A stretch of DNA of 64,000 bases from Chryseobacterium gleum (GCA_945882095.1 CAMCWF010000009.1:1-64000), one strand, 5' to 3'; shown: positions 36,074 to 46,353, counted from the first letter of the stretch. Notes: generated by a model not told the origin, from the sequence alone. Program-made: numbers and translations.

Positions 36074-37792
36074 TTATGCATTTTGGCAGGTAGATAATTC
36101 CTTTTGCACAAATCCCATTAGGCTTTTGATCTGTTCTAGGGTGAAATCAAAAGGTACACCTGAAGTTTCATAAATGGATTTGAGTCCCTGCGTATAGCCC
36201 AAAGAAAGTCCTTCTTTGTATTTTGTTAAGGCTTTTGCTTCGTCCTCCATGCTGTTTTTCCAAACGCCCAAAGCACCAATTTGTGCGATGCCATATTCAA
36301 TGTAGTAAAATGGAACTTCATACAAATGCAATTGTTTTTGCCATGCATGTTTTTGATTTTCTTCAAATCCCGTCCAATCGGTTAAGCCCGTTCCAAATCT
36401 TTTCGATAATCCCAACCAATAATCGTTTCGCTCTGTAAAGGTGTGTTCAGGGTGGGTGTAAATCCAATGTTGGAAGGCATCAATTTGCGCTACCCATGGC
36501 AATACCATTAAGATGTCTTCTAAATGTTCTCTTTTTGCCCGCTTTGCATCATCTGGATTTTGGTAGAACCTTCCCCAATATTTCATGCTCAACAATTCCA
36601 TCGACATAGAAGCCAATTCGGCACCTTCCGAAGGAACGTCCTTAAAAGCCGTTAAGGTTAAGTCCCGGTTAAGAAACGAATGGATGGCATGTCCACCCTC
36701 ATGTACCATGGTTACTAAATCTCTGTGGGATCCAACGGCGTTCATAAAGATAAATGGGACGCCTATTTCGTACAATGGGTAATTATAGCCTCCGGGTGCT
36801 TTTCCCGTTTTCGATTCTAAATCAAGGTGATTCATTTTCTCCATGGTTGTCAAACAAGCTCCAAAGTAACTGTCCATTTCAGAGAAAATGTCAATGGTTT
36901 TTTCCAACATTTCCCTCCCGTTTTCAAAGGGTTTTAGGGCTTTATTTCCATCTGGATCGACATCCAAATCCCAGGGTTTAAATCTCATTTGCCCTAATTT
37001 GTCTAACTTTTTTTGTTGGATTTCCTTAACCATGGGTACAACAAGGGATTCTACTGATGCATGGAATTCAAAGCAGTCCTCTTTGGTGTAGTCAAAACGT
37101 CCCATCGCTGCAAACATGTAATCGCGGTAATTTTCAAATCCTGCATTTAATGCCAGTTGGTGTCTTTTTAAGATTAGATCTGAATACAGTGCATTGAGTT
37201 TTTCGAAATCTTCACTGCGTCGTCCGGCCATCTTTTCAAATACCTCTTTTCTTACCTTCTCATCCTGACTTTTTAGGTGTAACGCCGCTTGTTGCATCGT
37301 GAGACTTTTTTCTTCATAAGTGATTTCTTGCGCACCGCTGATGTTACCATATTCTTGTGATTTTTCATTCAAATAGGCTTCTATGGTGATGTTTTCTTCA
37401 CGGTATAAATCCAGGGATACTTGTATGGAACGAAAATAGATTTCATATGCTTTGTCTTTGCTTAACGCTTCGAGAAAGGTAGATTCTACTATCTTTTTAT
37501 GCAATGCATTGTCCAGCGGCGCTAACTTAGGTTGTATGGTTGAAACATACGTGTTGTAATCTTGTGCGTAGGTTTCGTTGGTCGTGTCTATCGTCATTTT
37601 GATATACCTCCATCCCACATTTTCTTCAAGAAATGCATCGAGTTCACTTATGTCACTTAGCCAATCTTTGTATTCATCCATCGATGTGATTTCACGAGAC
37701 AAAAGGTTATCATAATAAGGTTTGATGTCTTCGAAAGTTGACAATACGATGTCTACGGCAATAAAATTTCGCTGAATGGTGGGGATTTCCAT
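36074..37792 (-). CDS. M3 family oligoendopeptidase (PepF-like)
   Basis: 572 residues from the ATG at 37792 (MEIPTIQRNFIA); the longer open frame is unsupported. The thimet-type zinc site is intact: MVHEGGHAIHSFL (two His and the catalytic Glu), followed by EGAELASMSMELLS carrying the third ligand Glu. No signal peptide, so cytosolic. It degrades oligopeptides. It is a single minus-strand gene between the tRNA and a T9SS protein; a near-match promoter element TACTTTCG lies upstream. Confidence 0.93.
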   Translation of the reverse strand: MEIPTIQRNFIAVDIVLSTFEDIKPYYDNLLSREITSMDEYKDWLSDISELDAFLEENVGWRYIKMTIDTTNETYAQDYNTYVSTIQPKLAPLDNALHKKIVESTFLEALSKDKAYEIYFRSIQVSLDLYREENITIEAYLNEKSQEYGNISGAQEITYEEKSLTMQQAALHLKSQDEKVRKEVFEKMAGRRSEDFEKLNALYSDLILKRHQLALNAGFENYRDYMFAAMGRFDYTKEDCFEFHASVESLVVPMVKEIQQKKLDKLGQMRFKPWDLDVDPDGNKALKPFENGREMLEKTIDIFSEMDSYFGACLTTMEKMNHLDLESKTGKAPGGYNYPLYEIGVPFIFMNAVGSHRDLVTMVHEGGHAIHSFLNRDLTLTAFKDVPSEGAELASMSMELLSMKYWGRFYQNPDDAKRAKREHLEDILMVLPWVAQIDAFQHWIYTHPEHTFTERNDYWLGLSKRFGTGLTDWTGFEENQKHAWQKQLHLYEVPFYYIEYGIAQIGALGVWKNSMEDEAKALTKYKEGLSLGYTQGLKSIYETSGVPFDFTLEQIKSLMGFVQKELSTCQNA

Positions 37793-37865
37793 GGAATTAA
37801 TTTTCCACGAAAGTAACATAAAAGTCAGACCTAGTCAGTGAAAATCCTTCTAAATCGAGTGCTTT

Positions 37866-40800
37866 TTACTGCTTGATGAATCGAATCACCTCAGCACGAT
37901 TGCCATTGTATGCGCCTAAGTAATAGGTTCCCGCAGCCAATTTTTTCGACATTTCGATGGTGTTTTTCACAGCGCCATTTTGTGTTCCTAAGGTAAATTC
38001 AGATACCAATTTACCCTCGATGTTAAACAACTTGCAAGTCACCTCGTCGCCAACAACTCCATTGATTTCCAGTTCAAAGGTTCCGTTGTTTGGATTGGGA
38101 TACAACAGTGCAATTACAAATCCATCTAAATCTTCAACCCCTTGAACAGCCTCTACTGTAACTTGAACCGATGAGATACATCCGTTCACGTCCTTTACGT
38201 AACAAGTATAGGTTCCGGGCGCAAGGCTGCTAAACAAGTTTCCTGAATAGTAATTCACTCCATTGGTACTGTAAGTGTAAGGTGCGTTTCCACCGGTCCC
38301 GGTGATGGTAATGGTACCATTTGCGCCAGTGGATCCTGTTGGGATTGCATTTACTGTGATTTGAGTAGGCTCAACAACTGTGGTAGAAAATGTACTGCTA
38401 CATCCGTTTGCATCTTGCACGGTCACTGTATACGCACCTGCAGCAAGGTTGTTGAAGACATTGCCTGCTTGAAACGTAGCCCCGTTGATGCTGTAGGTAT
38501 ACGCAGGTATGCCTCCCGTTGCACTTACATTAATGGCACCATTTCCAGCTCCAAAACACGTAATTGCTGTTGGAATTGCATTGATTGCAATGGCTGTAGG
38601 TTGGGTTATGGTAACGGAGAACGTTCCTACACATCCATTTGCATCTTTGGCATACAATGTATACGTACCTGCAGCCAATCCATTAAAAGCGTTGGAAGCT
38701 TGGTAAGTGGATCCATTGGATGAATACGTGTAAGTTGCTTGACCACCAGCGGCAGACAATTGTACGGAACCATTCGTAAGTCCATTACACGTGATGTTGG
38801 TGGTACTGGCCGATGACACAACGATGTTTGTAGTAGGGCTTAGTTGAAAAGATCCGGTACCACTGCATCCAGCATTGTCTGTTACGGTGTAGTTAATCGT
38901 GTTGGCTGCCAATCCAGAAAAGACACCCGAGGCTTGGTTTGCGCCCCCATTGATGCTGTAGGTGTACGGTGCTGTTCCTCCATTTACAGAGAAGGTAATT
39001 TGTCCATTGCTCCCTGTACAGCTTGGCGGCGTGTTCACTGTGTGGGAAATGTTTAACAAGTTCGCTCCTGTGGTTACAGTTATGGAATTGGCATCATTAC
39101 AGGTGTTCTCATCGGGAGAAATTCCGTTTACAGAAGCGGAGGTAAAGGTGAGGACATTTGCGCCAGCACCTAAGCCGGTAACGTTAACGAAGATGGTATC
39201 CGTACTACCAACAGCGGTTAATTGATTGGAGTTGTAGTTGACAGAAGTTGTTGCACCTGCACCTACTTGCCATGTAAAGGCTCCACTTGTAACACTGGTT
39301 GTTCCGTTGTTTTGAACAATTACCCCTATTTGTACCGCTGAACCACAAATAGCTCCGGGAATAACTTGGTATGCTCCTGCGATACTTACATCCGTGGCGT
39401 CTGGGTTCATTTGGATGGCTGCAACACGTGTACGGGTAGAACTTGCATCACGGTAAACGCCTGTGTAATAAAACGTTTTTCCATCAAAATCGTCAATGGC
39501 CATGTGGTGATAATCTCCCCATCGCGTGTCAGAAGTTTTTGAGGAAGCCCCCGCGATGATCGTGGTCTCTGTCATGGTCATTTGTCCAAGGGGATCACAA
39601 GGTTTACGTCCGGTCATTTTAATCGATGGAAAATCTCCTGCAGTGGTACTTGATGCGGAATATGCCATGATGATGTTTCCGTTTTTGTCAATGTTAATGG
39701 CTGGCATCCAGCGGTTGGTGGTACCTGGTGAATAGGTCCCTTCTTGATACAAGGTCCAATTGGCACTTGTACTTCCCGTTGGTCTTCTTAATTCACACCA
39801 GCGAACACCTGACCTATCGGCACCATTCACATCGGTAACCAGTGAAGCAACAATGGTTTGGTGGGTATTGAATACACGCATTGGCGCTTTGAACATAACG
39901 GTTTCACGCAAAGGATCCAACTTTACAGAGGTACCCGGTTGTGGTACGCATGTGAAACTTGTAAGTCCACATAATTTCGAATCAATTTCTGCAATGGCGA
40001 TGTCTTGGATTTTTGCAACCGTAGCAGAAGTTGCCGCCCAGTTTATGGTCATTTCCCAAAGTTCAATCCAATCGTTGGTTGGACTGTCTGGACTTCCATT
40101 GCTATGAGATTCATCATCGCGGTGTCTAATAAACAAAGGTTTCATTCCTACAGGTGCTGCATTGTCGCCTTCTAAGTCTACTGGGGTAATGGATTGAAAC
40201 CCAAATCCGTTTAGGGAATATCCAATGGGAATTCCGATAAATGGCGATGCCGTTCCGGCAAGTAGGTTACTTAACCTCATTGCATAAATCCTTGGGGGTC
40301 CTCCTTCATTGGTGCTTACGGTAAAGGCGTCTGAGGTTTGACTGAATCCCCATTTCGGATAATCAGGGAAGTTAGGACAGGTAAATTGGTAGGTGTAATA
40401 AGCTCCTTGTGGATTGTTCGTTTGGGAAACATGAAGGAGTAATTTGTTACCTGTTGAAGAAAATTCCATTAAAAACCAACGTCTTGCCGGTTTGTAATAA
40501 AGCACAATTGGATCGCCCAAACCCGTGGGGCCTCCCAAAGCCTGCATGGTCAATGAACTGGCAATCGTCGCTCCAGTTGTTTTATTGAAAATTCTGTAGG
40601 TTGCGCCTCCACCTGAATTTGTGGCTTGAATGGTTACAGAACTGTCAGAATCCAAGCTTGGGTCTGGTGGTGACATGTTGGTACCTACGCCAAATCCTTG
40701 CCATACGATGGTGGCTGAAGTTGTTTTTTCAGTCTGTTGATGTTGTTGCCATACCCAATCCAAATTGTGGGTTTGAGAATTATCTACTTCGATAGATTCT

Positions 40801-40970
40801 CTTCCTTTGAAATTAGGTTTGATAATGACTTTTTTAGATTCAATGTTTTTGTCCTTGGTAGGGACCAAATGACTTTCGATTGGCGCAAACAATCCATAAA
40901 ACTCAGAAGATTGAGCGAAAACAAAGGATGAGGAGAGGGCCACTAAGACAACGAGTAGTATTTTATACAT
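37866..40970 (-). CDS. large secreted protein with four SprB-type repeats and T9SS sorting domain
   Basis: 1034 residues, signal peptide ending near FVFAQ (20). Residues about 90-560 are a large domain with an apparent beta-propeller or sialidase-like character (GFGVGTNMSPPDPSLDSD, RWGDYHHMAIDDFDGKTFYY). A CARDB-like domain (about 545-635) precedes four tandem repeats of about 75-78 residues with the core YTYSxNG...F.gLa.GtYt...kD.nGC, matching SprB repeats. The last 80 residues (LYPNPNNGTFELEI to VIRFIKQ) form a type A sorting domain. Likely a surface protein, perhaps adhesive as SprB is in gliding; that is inference. Confidence 0.88.
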   Translation of the reverse strand: MYKILLVVLVALSSSFVFAQSSEFYGLFAPIESHLVPTKDKNIESKKVIIKPNFKGRESIEVDNSQTHNLDWVWQQHQQTEKTTSATIVWQGFGVGTNMSPPDPSLDSDSSVTIQATNSGGGATYRIFNKTTGATIASSLTMQALGGPTGLGDPIVLYYKPARRWFLMEFSSTGNKLLLHVSQTNNPQGAYYTYQFTCPNFPDYPKWGFSQTSDAFTVSTNEGGPPRIYAMRLSNLLAGTASPFIGIPIGYSLNGFGFQSITPVDLEGDNAAPVGMKPLFIRHRDDESHSNGSPDSPTNDWIELWEMTINWAATSATVAKIQDIAIAEIDSKLCGLTSFTCVPQPGTSVKLDPLRETVMFKAPMRVFNTHQTIVASLVTDVNGADRSGVRWCELRRPTGSTSANWTLYQEGTYSPGTTNRWMPAINIDKNGNIIMAYSASSTTAGDFPSIKMTGRKPCDPLGQMTMTETTIIAGASSKTSDTRWGDYHHMAIDDFDGKTFYYTGVYRDASSTRTRVAAIQMNPDATDVSIAGAYQVIPGAICGSAVQIGVIVQNNGTTSVTSGAFTWQVGAGATTSVNYNSNQLTAVGSTDTIFVNVTGLGAGANVLTFTSASVNGISPDENTCNDANSITVTTGANLLNISHTVNTPPSCTGSNGQITFSVNGGTAPYTYSINGGANQASGVFSGLAANTINYTVTDNAGCSGTGSFQLSPTTNIVVSSASTTNITCNGLTNGSVQLSAAGGQATYTYSSNGSTYQASNAFNGLAAGTYTLYAKDANGCVGTFSVTITQPTAIAINAIPTAITCFGAGNGAINVSATGGIPAYTYSINGATFQAGNVFNNLAAGAYTVTVQDANGCSSTFSTTVVEPTQITVNAIPTGSTGANGTITITGTGGNAPYTYSTNGVNYYSGNLFSSLAPGTYTCYVKDVNGCISSVQVTVEAVQGVEDLDGFVIALLYPNPNNGTFELEINGVVGDEVTCKLFNIEGKLVSEFTLGTQNGAVKNTIEMSKKLAAGTYYLGAYNGNRAEVIRFIKQ
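38147..39050 (-). repeat. four tandem SprB-type repeats inside the T9SS protein
   Basis: Protein-level tandem repeats at about residues 640-942. Each contains a conserved TYS-NG core, GL-AGTY and a D-NGC end. DNA identity between copies is moderate rather than perfect, so the repeats are old and not recent slippage products. Confidence 0.8.
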
Positions 40971-41042
40971 CTTTTAATTTTTGATGCCGAAAATTACCAT
41001 TATTTCTCAAATTATTTTAGGATTTGTAAAATAACTATGCGT

Positions 41043-41050
41043 TAAATTTG
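41043..41050 (+). promoter_or_regulatory. -7 element TAAATTTG upstream of yaaA
   Basis: Perfect TAnnTTTG match ending 6 bases before the ATG at 41057. A TTTG at 41023-41026, 16 bases upstream, may be the -33 element. The element itself supplies the TTG at 41048, which is not the start. Confidence 0.5.
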
Positions 41051-41056
41051 CAACAG

Positions 41057-41803
41057 ATGAAACACCTGAAAATCCTATTGTCTCCTGCAAAATCCTTGAA
41101 ATTATCAAAGAATAATGGGGAACTGCCTAATCAAAAGCCACATTTTCTCAAGGAATCACGTCAGCTGCATTCATTTTTGAAGACTTTGGATGCAATGCAC
41201 TTGCAGGAACTTATGTCGATTTCCCCTAAAATTGCAGAGGAGGTAATGGGATTCAACAAGCATTGGAAAAAGGACTTTTCTTACCAAGCTGTCTCCCTTT
41301 TTGATGGTGAAGTATACAGAGGCTTGGATGTAGCAACCATGGATGCGCATTCTCTTGATTGGATGGAAGGTCACCTGAATATTTTATCGGGACTTTATGG
41401 GGTTTTGCGACCCTTCGATGTCATTGCGCCTTATCGTTTAGAGATGAAAACCAAAGTCATACTGGATGAGCCCACAACGTTGTACCGGTTTTGGGGCGAT
41501 AAAATTGCGAAACACCTACGCAAGGATGTGGATGTACTTGTGAATTTAGCTTCAGAGGAGTACAGTAAAGCGATACTCCCTTATTGGAATAAGGAACAGG
41601 TAATCAATCCAATCTTTTTAGAGGATAATGGCGTTAAACCCAAAATGGTGATGATGTACGCTAAAAACGCAAGGGGAAAAATGGCCCGTTTTATCATCGA
41701 TCATCGAATTGAAAACCCTGCATTCATCAAAGCTTTTGACCTCGATGGGTATGCTTTTTCTGCTGAAAAATCCCAAGGAAATGACTGGGTTTTTATTCGT
41801 TAA
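41057..41803 (+). CDS. yaaA: YaaA family peroxide-stress protein
   Basis: 248 residues from the ATG at 41057. Family features: MKILLSPAKSLKL-type N-terminus (here KILLSPAKSLKLSKNN), FDGEVYRGLDV, LSGLYGVLRPFDVIAPYRLE and the C-terminal YAKNARGKMARFII. In E. coli YaaA limits free iron during peroxide stress and binds DNA. It is divergent from the SprB-repeat gene and has its own near-leaderless promoter. Its final 4 bases overlap the convergent DUF456 gene. Confidence 0.93.
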   Translation: MKHLKILLSPAKSLKLSKNNGELPNQKPHFLKESRQLHSFLKTLDAMHLQELMSISPKIAEEVMGFNKHWKKDFSYQAVSLFDGEVYRGLDVATMDAHSLDWMEGHLNILSGLYGVLRPFDVIAPYRLEMKTKVILDEPTTLYRFWGDKIAKHLRKDVDVLVNLASEEYSKAILPYWNKEQVINPIFLEDNGVKPKMVMMYAKNARGKMARFIIDHRIENPAFIKAFDLDGYAFSAEKSQGNDWVFIR

Positions 41804-42300
41804 AAAAAGGCGTCAAAATTTCGAATCAAGATCAATGCAAATGCGACCAAGAAAACCATTGCGATGGTAAAATTGATTAAGGTTGAAAGTAAAAATCCTA
41901 AGAAAGTTCCAAAAGCCGCCTTTAACGCACGTCTCCAATCCGAATTGTCGTGGTACATCTCTCCCGCAAAAGCGCCAATTAAAGGTCCTAATATAAAACT
42001 AAAAGGAAAGGGAAAAATGATTCCGATGATCAGCCCAACATACGATCCCCTCACCCCAAACTTGGTGCCCTTGAACACCTTGGTTCCGTAAGCAGGTATG
42101 GTGTATTCAAGTATTAAGCTTGCTATGGCTAACAATCCTAAAGGAATCAATACCCAAAAATTAAAGTCGATGGCAGAAGTACAATAAAGTAAGAGGATTC
42201 CAACCCAACTGAGTGGAGGGCCGGGGAGGCCGGGGATGAATACCCCTGCGATTCCTACCAGCACGCAAATTATTCCTAAAATAACCAATACTACATCCAT
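41800..42300 (-). CDS. DUF456 membrane protein
   Basis: 166 residues with four or five hydrophobic segments. DUF456 features are visible: GVFIPGLPGPPLSWVGILL near residue 25, and a glycine-rich helix with IIFPFPFSFILGPLIGAFAG. Function unknown. It lies 12 bases downstream of the FAD oxidoreductase on the same strand. Confidence 0.88.
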   Translation of the reverse strand: MDVVLVILGIICVLVGIAGVFIPGLPGPPLSWVGILLLYCTSAIDFNFWVLIPLGLLAIASLILEYTIPAYGTKVFKGTKFGVRGSYVGLIIGIIFPFPFSFILGPLIGAFAGEMYHDNSDWRRALKAAFGTFLGFLLSTLINFTIAMVFLVAFALILIRNFDAFF

Positions 42301-42312
42301 ATCCCGACTGTT

Positions 42313-43452
42313 TTAAGTTTGTTCGTTTACAATTTTTTGACTGAGCTGGTCCCCGATCATCGCGCCAATGGCCACACCCATTCCTCCCATACGAACACCC
42401 ACCAATAGGTTCTTGTCGATAACGGTGACGATGGGTTTTTTACTTTGACCAATTCCCATGATGCCTGCCCATTGATAGGCTATTTCGAATGCGTGACCCG
42501 GGATGATTTTAGTCCGAAGAAGGTGTTCCAAATGCGATTGAATGGCCTCGGTTGTTTCCATTTCGGTGGTGTTTTCACCAGTAAAATCCAAGTTTCTTCC
42601 ACCTCCAAACAATATCCGGTTTCCTACATTCCTGAAATAATAATACCCTTGGTCAAAATGAAAAGTGCCTTCCCATGGTAAGGACGGAATAGGAGAGGTG
42701 ACCAATACTTGAGCCCTCGCAGGTTCCACCTCTAAATCCAACAATTGCTTTGCAAAACCATTCGTACACACAATGACCTTTTCACTAACCAATCGGCCAA
42801 AATTGGTTTCCAATTCCACCTGATTCGCTTGGTTATGAATGGAAAGCACTTCTGCGCCTTGTAGAAATTTTATGCCCAGTAAAGTACATTTTAAATGGAG
42901 TTGTTCCATTAATTTTCCCGTATCTATGCTGCCCTCTAAACGATTTCCAAAAGCTTTTTCAAACCCTAAAAATCCGCAAGATTGAATTTTCCCAAGGTCA
43001 TTATAATATACGTCGGATACCTTTGTGAATTTTTGAATCTGCTCGTTTAAGTATGACAGAAAAGCGGGGGTGATGTCTTCTTGCGATTCTGGGCACAAAT
43101 CCCAAGAGCCACATTGTTGATAATCCAACAGGGAAGGGGGTACAATTTCAAATAACTTTTTCAAGCCCTCAAAACGCATTTGTACGGTTTCCCAAACTTC
43201 ATTTTCTGGGATGTGTTTGAGGTCATCGAAGATTTCTGTGGGACTTCCAAAACAAGCAAATCCTGCATTTTTTGTGCTCGCTCCAGACGGTAAATAACCG
43301 CGTTCCAATACGATAATCTTATGCTTTGGTAGCTTGTGTTTGATAAGGATTGCTGTGGTTAATCCGACAATGCCGGAGCCGATAATGGTAACATTGTTTC
43401 CTTCCAGGTAGGTTGTTTTTTCCCAATAACTGAGTTTGTGGTACGGAAGCAT
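42313..43452 (-). CDS. FAD-dependent oxidoreductase (DAO/glycine oxidase-like)
   Basis: 379 residues from the ATG at 43452. The frame remains open to an ATG at 43515, but that extension contains the promoter element of the divergent gene, and family homology begins near LSYWEKTTYLEG. The FAD-binding motif is VTIIGSGIVGLTTAI followed by ERGYLPSGASTKNAGFACFG (DAO-type loop). A C-terminal FAD contact reads GVRMGGMGVAIGAMIG. It should oxidise an amine or amino acid, with the substrate unknown. DUF456 follows in the same unit. Confidence 0.82.
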   Translation of the reverse strand: MLPYHKLSYWEKTTYLEGNNVTIIGSGIVGLTTAILIKHKLPKHKIIVLERGYLPSGASTKNAGFACFGSPTEIFDDLKHIPENEVWETVQMRFEGLKKLFEIVPPSLLDYQQCGSWDLCPESQEDITPAFLSYLNEQIQKFTKVSDVYYNDLGKIQSCGFLGFEKAFGNRLEGSIDTGKLMEQLHLKCTLLGIKFLQGAEVLSIHNQANQVELETNFGRLVSEKVIVCTNGFAKQLLDLEVEPARAQVLVTSPIPSLPWEGTFHFDQGYYYFRNVGNRILFGGGRNLDFTGENTTEMETTEAIQSHLEHLLRTKIIPGHAFEIAYQWAGIMGIGQSKKPIVTVIDKNLLVGVRMGGMGVAIGAMIGDQLSQKIVNEQT

Positions 43453-43500
43453 TTTTTTTGTTCGTGAAATTTCGCCAAATTTGTTGAAGGATAAAGGTAA

Positions 43501-43508
43501 TACATTTG
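43501..43508 (+). promoter_or_regulatory. -7 element TACATTTG upstream of the 912-residue protein gene
   Basis: Perfect TAnnTTTG match 34 bases before the ATG at 43543. It lies within the optional N-terminal extension of the divergent FAD oxidoreductase, which supports the shorter start of that gene. Confidence 0.4.
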
Positions 43509-43542
43509 TTACCATAATTTAGTTAAATCGTTATCAGCACCG

Positions 43543-46281
43543 ATGAAAAAACGCTTTGTATTATTGACTTTCCTGATTTCCACACTTGGATTTTCCCAGT
43601 CTGTAAATGTGATTCTGCCTGGACAGGTGCTTAAGCTAAAATCGACAAACCTTATTGCCGGAAGCAGTATCTACTTAATTCAAAACAACAATACCGTCGC
43701 AAAAGCCAAAGGTGATAACCAAGGTTTTTTTACATTGGCCGGTACAATTGCTACGGGTTCTCCCTTCGAAGTGCAAATTTCCAAGCCTGGCTTCATCTCA
43801 AAAAAAATAAGCTTCGACGTTAAAAAGCTTGAAATTCCCAAAAAAGTAAATACCATAACCGTTAAATTGCTTGACTCTTTAATCGTTGAATTAATACCCG
43901 TAAAGGCAGGCGTAAACATACAAGTAGGGGACAAAGAATACGCGGAAAAATATACTTGGAATGAAGCATTGGCCATTTGCCAGGCCGACACCAAATTCAA
44001 ACAAAAAAACATTGACTCTGTCTTGCAGATTTATAAAAACGCCGAATTGAAAATCATTTCAGATGGCTTCAAACAAAAAAGCTCGGAATTTGAACGCGTG
44101 AAAAACTATACGATGGCCATTCAATACATCGATTCAGCTACAAAAGTTGGTTTGAAGGATACTACCATCGTAAGTAAGAGAATCTCCCTGGAAAAAGCCA
44201 AAGCGCTTCAGGAAAAAGAAATTCTTACACTCAAAGAAATTGAGAAAAACCTTAGAGAAGGCGATTCTTTGTTGACACTTTTTAAGTGGAAGGAGGCAGA
44301 ATTGAAGTACAAAGAAGCCTTGAAAAAAGACCCTAAAAATGCAAAGGCGATCAATAAGATTGCAGAAATTGCTGTAATCAAAGCAGCAGATGAAAAACGA
44401 AAGGCGGAATTAAAACTCTACGGAATCAACCGAGCTTCATGCACCAAATTAGCTGCCTCGAAAAAATACAGCGAAGCCATCACGGCCATTAAGAAGAATG
44501 AATTACTCCAAAACATTCCAAGCGTTTTAAAGGAACGAATTCCGGGTACCCTTGACTCCTTGAACGCTTTGGTAGGTCTTGCCAACTTGGAAAAAGAAAT
44601 CCAGACAGAATTGACGAATGCAAAAGCGTTTAGTGTCAAAGGTGATTTAACAAATTCAAAGGCTGCTTACGAAAAAGTTTTCGCATTGATTTCTAATCAC
44701 AAAGACCCCAAAAAGCAAGAAGTACTTAAATCGGAAACCGATAAGCAGATTTCTCAATTCATTGATGCCGAGATAAAAAAAGCCTACGACCTTCACACGA
44801 AGAAACAATATGACAAAGCCATCGATTCTTACCAAAAAGCAATGCCTTTGATTTCCATCTTAAGTGACAAGGCGCTTCAAACCCAAAAAATAAATGACGT
44901 AAACGATAAAATCAAAAGCGCCCAGAAATCTAAGTTGGATGATGAGAAAAAATTTCAAGATGCCATTGTCATGGTGAAAAACAAACTGGATTCAGCCACC
45001 TTTGATCCCCAGTTCAATGCAAACCCTGAAGCGAAATTGGCCAAAGTAAAATCCCTTCTTTCAACCGAACCGTTGAAGTCTAAAGCATCCATGGCCGATA
45101 TCAAAGCCCTCAACGACCGCTATCTAAAGGTTAATGCGTATTTCACCTCGAACAAATTAAAAGTGAAAGAGTTGGAACTTAAGGATTCCTTAAAAGCCTT
45201 GGCCGCTGCGAATGCGCTCTTAATTGCCAGTGGTACGGCAGAGGTAGGGAAGATTGAAGTTGCTTTTGTCACCAAAAAATTGGATATCCTCAAAAAGAAA
45301 ATGGAAAAACCTGCGCCTGTAGCTAAATCCAACACAAGAGGCTTCGTGTTGAACGTTCCCCAAGGAACTACGGAAGTCAAAGGCAGCGTGCAAGATGCAT
45401 ACAAGGACATTATGTTGTCAGAAGCAATGAAAAAACAAAAGGTTGACTTGGCAATGGATAAAATAAAGGATGACATCGATTCGAAAAATGAACTTACACA
45501 ACTTCAAGAAGCAGAACGTGCAGAACTCCAAATAGCCTACGTAGCGGGTGCCAACGACCAACGTGCAATCATCGACCAAAAGGAAATCGACAGGAACAAA
45601 GCGCTGGAATTGCAAAATGTAAAAGCGGTGGACCAAAATTCATACGACATCAACCGCATAAACAAAGAGAACTTGGCATTGACCAATAACTTCGCAAATT
45701 ATTCCGAGAAGGTGGTTGATCAAAAAGATGTTGCCAACGCAAAAACCATACAGCAAAATGAAGAAAATCGTAAGGAGAGCACTTCCTTTGTTGATAAAAC
45801 CATTGACAATCAAGACGTGCGCAAGCTAGCAGAATACGAGAGCCACTTGTTGCGTGTGAACGAACAACGAACGGTGACCCAGAATTATGAAGTGAGTACA
45901 TACAAAAACGAGGTCGCGGTGGACTCCATAAATAAGCGAAATCAAAAAGCCCAAGACAAACTGACCGATTATATCGACCTGAGAACCTACGAGCCTAATT
46001 ATTTGAAGGATGAAAATGGCGTATGTTTTCCATGGAATAAGATGACTGAGAAGATTTATGAGTCGAAAAACGAAATGGGCTTTACCTATTTAATCATTGT
46101 TCGACGCATTGTTGTGAATCCAAATGGATATGGAGTGGTGTTTGAACAAACCACCACGGATTCCGGTCACCACGCTTATACTTTGAATGGACAAAGCATT
46201 CCCGAGTCAGTTTGGATGCATGATTCTACCGGCGAACCTGTCTTTGCAGAGGGCGTAGATGTGAAAACCGACTGCAATTAA
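43543..46281 (+). CDS. exported Lys-rich TPR and coiled-coil protein, unknown function
   Basis: 912 residues, signal peptide ending near LGFSQ (19). About 20-105 resembles a carboxypeptidase-regulatory-like sandwich (GFFTLAGTIATGSPFEVQIS). Helical TPR-like segments fill about 140-560; clear repeats are WKEAELKYKEALKKDPKNAK (250) and KQYDKAIDSYQKAM (about 420). From about 640 to 840 comes a charged helical region with recurring Asn/Gln-rich units of about 35 residues. The last 80 residues form a compact, beta-rich domain (TYLIIVRRIVVNPNGYGVVF). There is no T9SS domain or barrel. I do not recognise the whole protein; it could be a periplasmic scaffold. Confidence 0.7.
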   Translation: MKKRFVLLTFLISTLGFSQSVNVILPGQVLKLKSTNLIAGSSIYLIQNNNTVAKAKGDNQGFFTLAGTIATGSPFEVQISKPGFISKKISFDVKKLEIPKKVNTITVKLLDSLIVELIPVKAGVNIQVGDKEYAEKYTWNEALAICQADTKFKQKNIDSVLQIYKNAELKIISDGFKQKSSEFERVKNYTMAIQYIDSATKVGLKDTTIVSKRISLEKAKALQEKEILTLKEIEKNLREGDSLLTLFKWKEAELKYKEALKKDPKNAKAINKIAEIAVIKAADEKRKAELKLYGINRASCTKLAASKKYSEAITAIKKNELLQNIPSVLKERIPGTLDSLNALVGLANLEKEIQTELTNAKAFSVKGDLTNSKAAYEKVFALISNHKDPKKQEVLKSETDKQISQFIDAEIKKAYDLHTKKQYDKAIDSYQKAMPLISILSDKALQTQKINDVNDKIKSAQKSKLDDEKKFQDAIVMVKNKLDSATFDPQFNANPEAKLAKVKSLLSTEPLKSKASMADIKALNDRYLKVNAYFTSNKLKVKELELKDSLKALAAANALLIASGTAEVGKIEVAFVTKKLDILKKKMEKPAPVAKSNTRGFVLNVPQGTTEVKGSVQDAYKDIMLSEAMKKQKVDLAMDKIKDDIDSKNELTQLQEAERAELQIAYVAGANDQRAIIDQKEIDRNKALELQNVKAVDQNSYDINRINKENLALTNNFANYSEKVVDQKDVANAKTIQQNEENRKESTSFVDKTIDNQDVRKLAEYESHLLRVNEQRTVTQNYEVSTYKNEVAVDSINKRNQKAQDKLTDYIDLRTYEPNYLKDENGVCFPWNKMTEKIYESKNEMGFTYLIIVRRIVVNPNGYGVVFEQTTTDSGHHAYTLNGQSIPESVWMHDSTGEPVFAEGVDVKTDCN

Positions 46282-46353
46282 AAAATTATTGTCAGTAAGT
46301 CCATTGTGATTTAGATTTTTCAATCCTTTTCTTCTTTAGTTTTACCAAAAAAA

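Noticed and set aside
38361-39225. Cysteine-rich and other frames antisense to the SprB repeats
   Set aside because: The periodicity comes from the repeats on the minus strand; no promoter or family motif.
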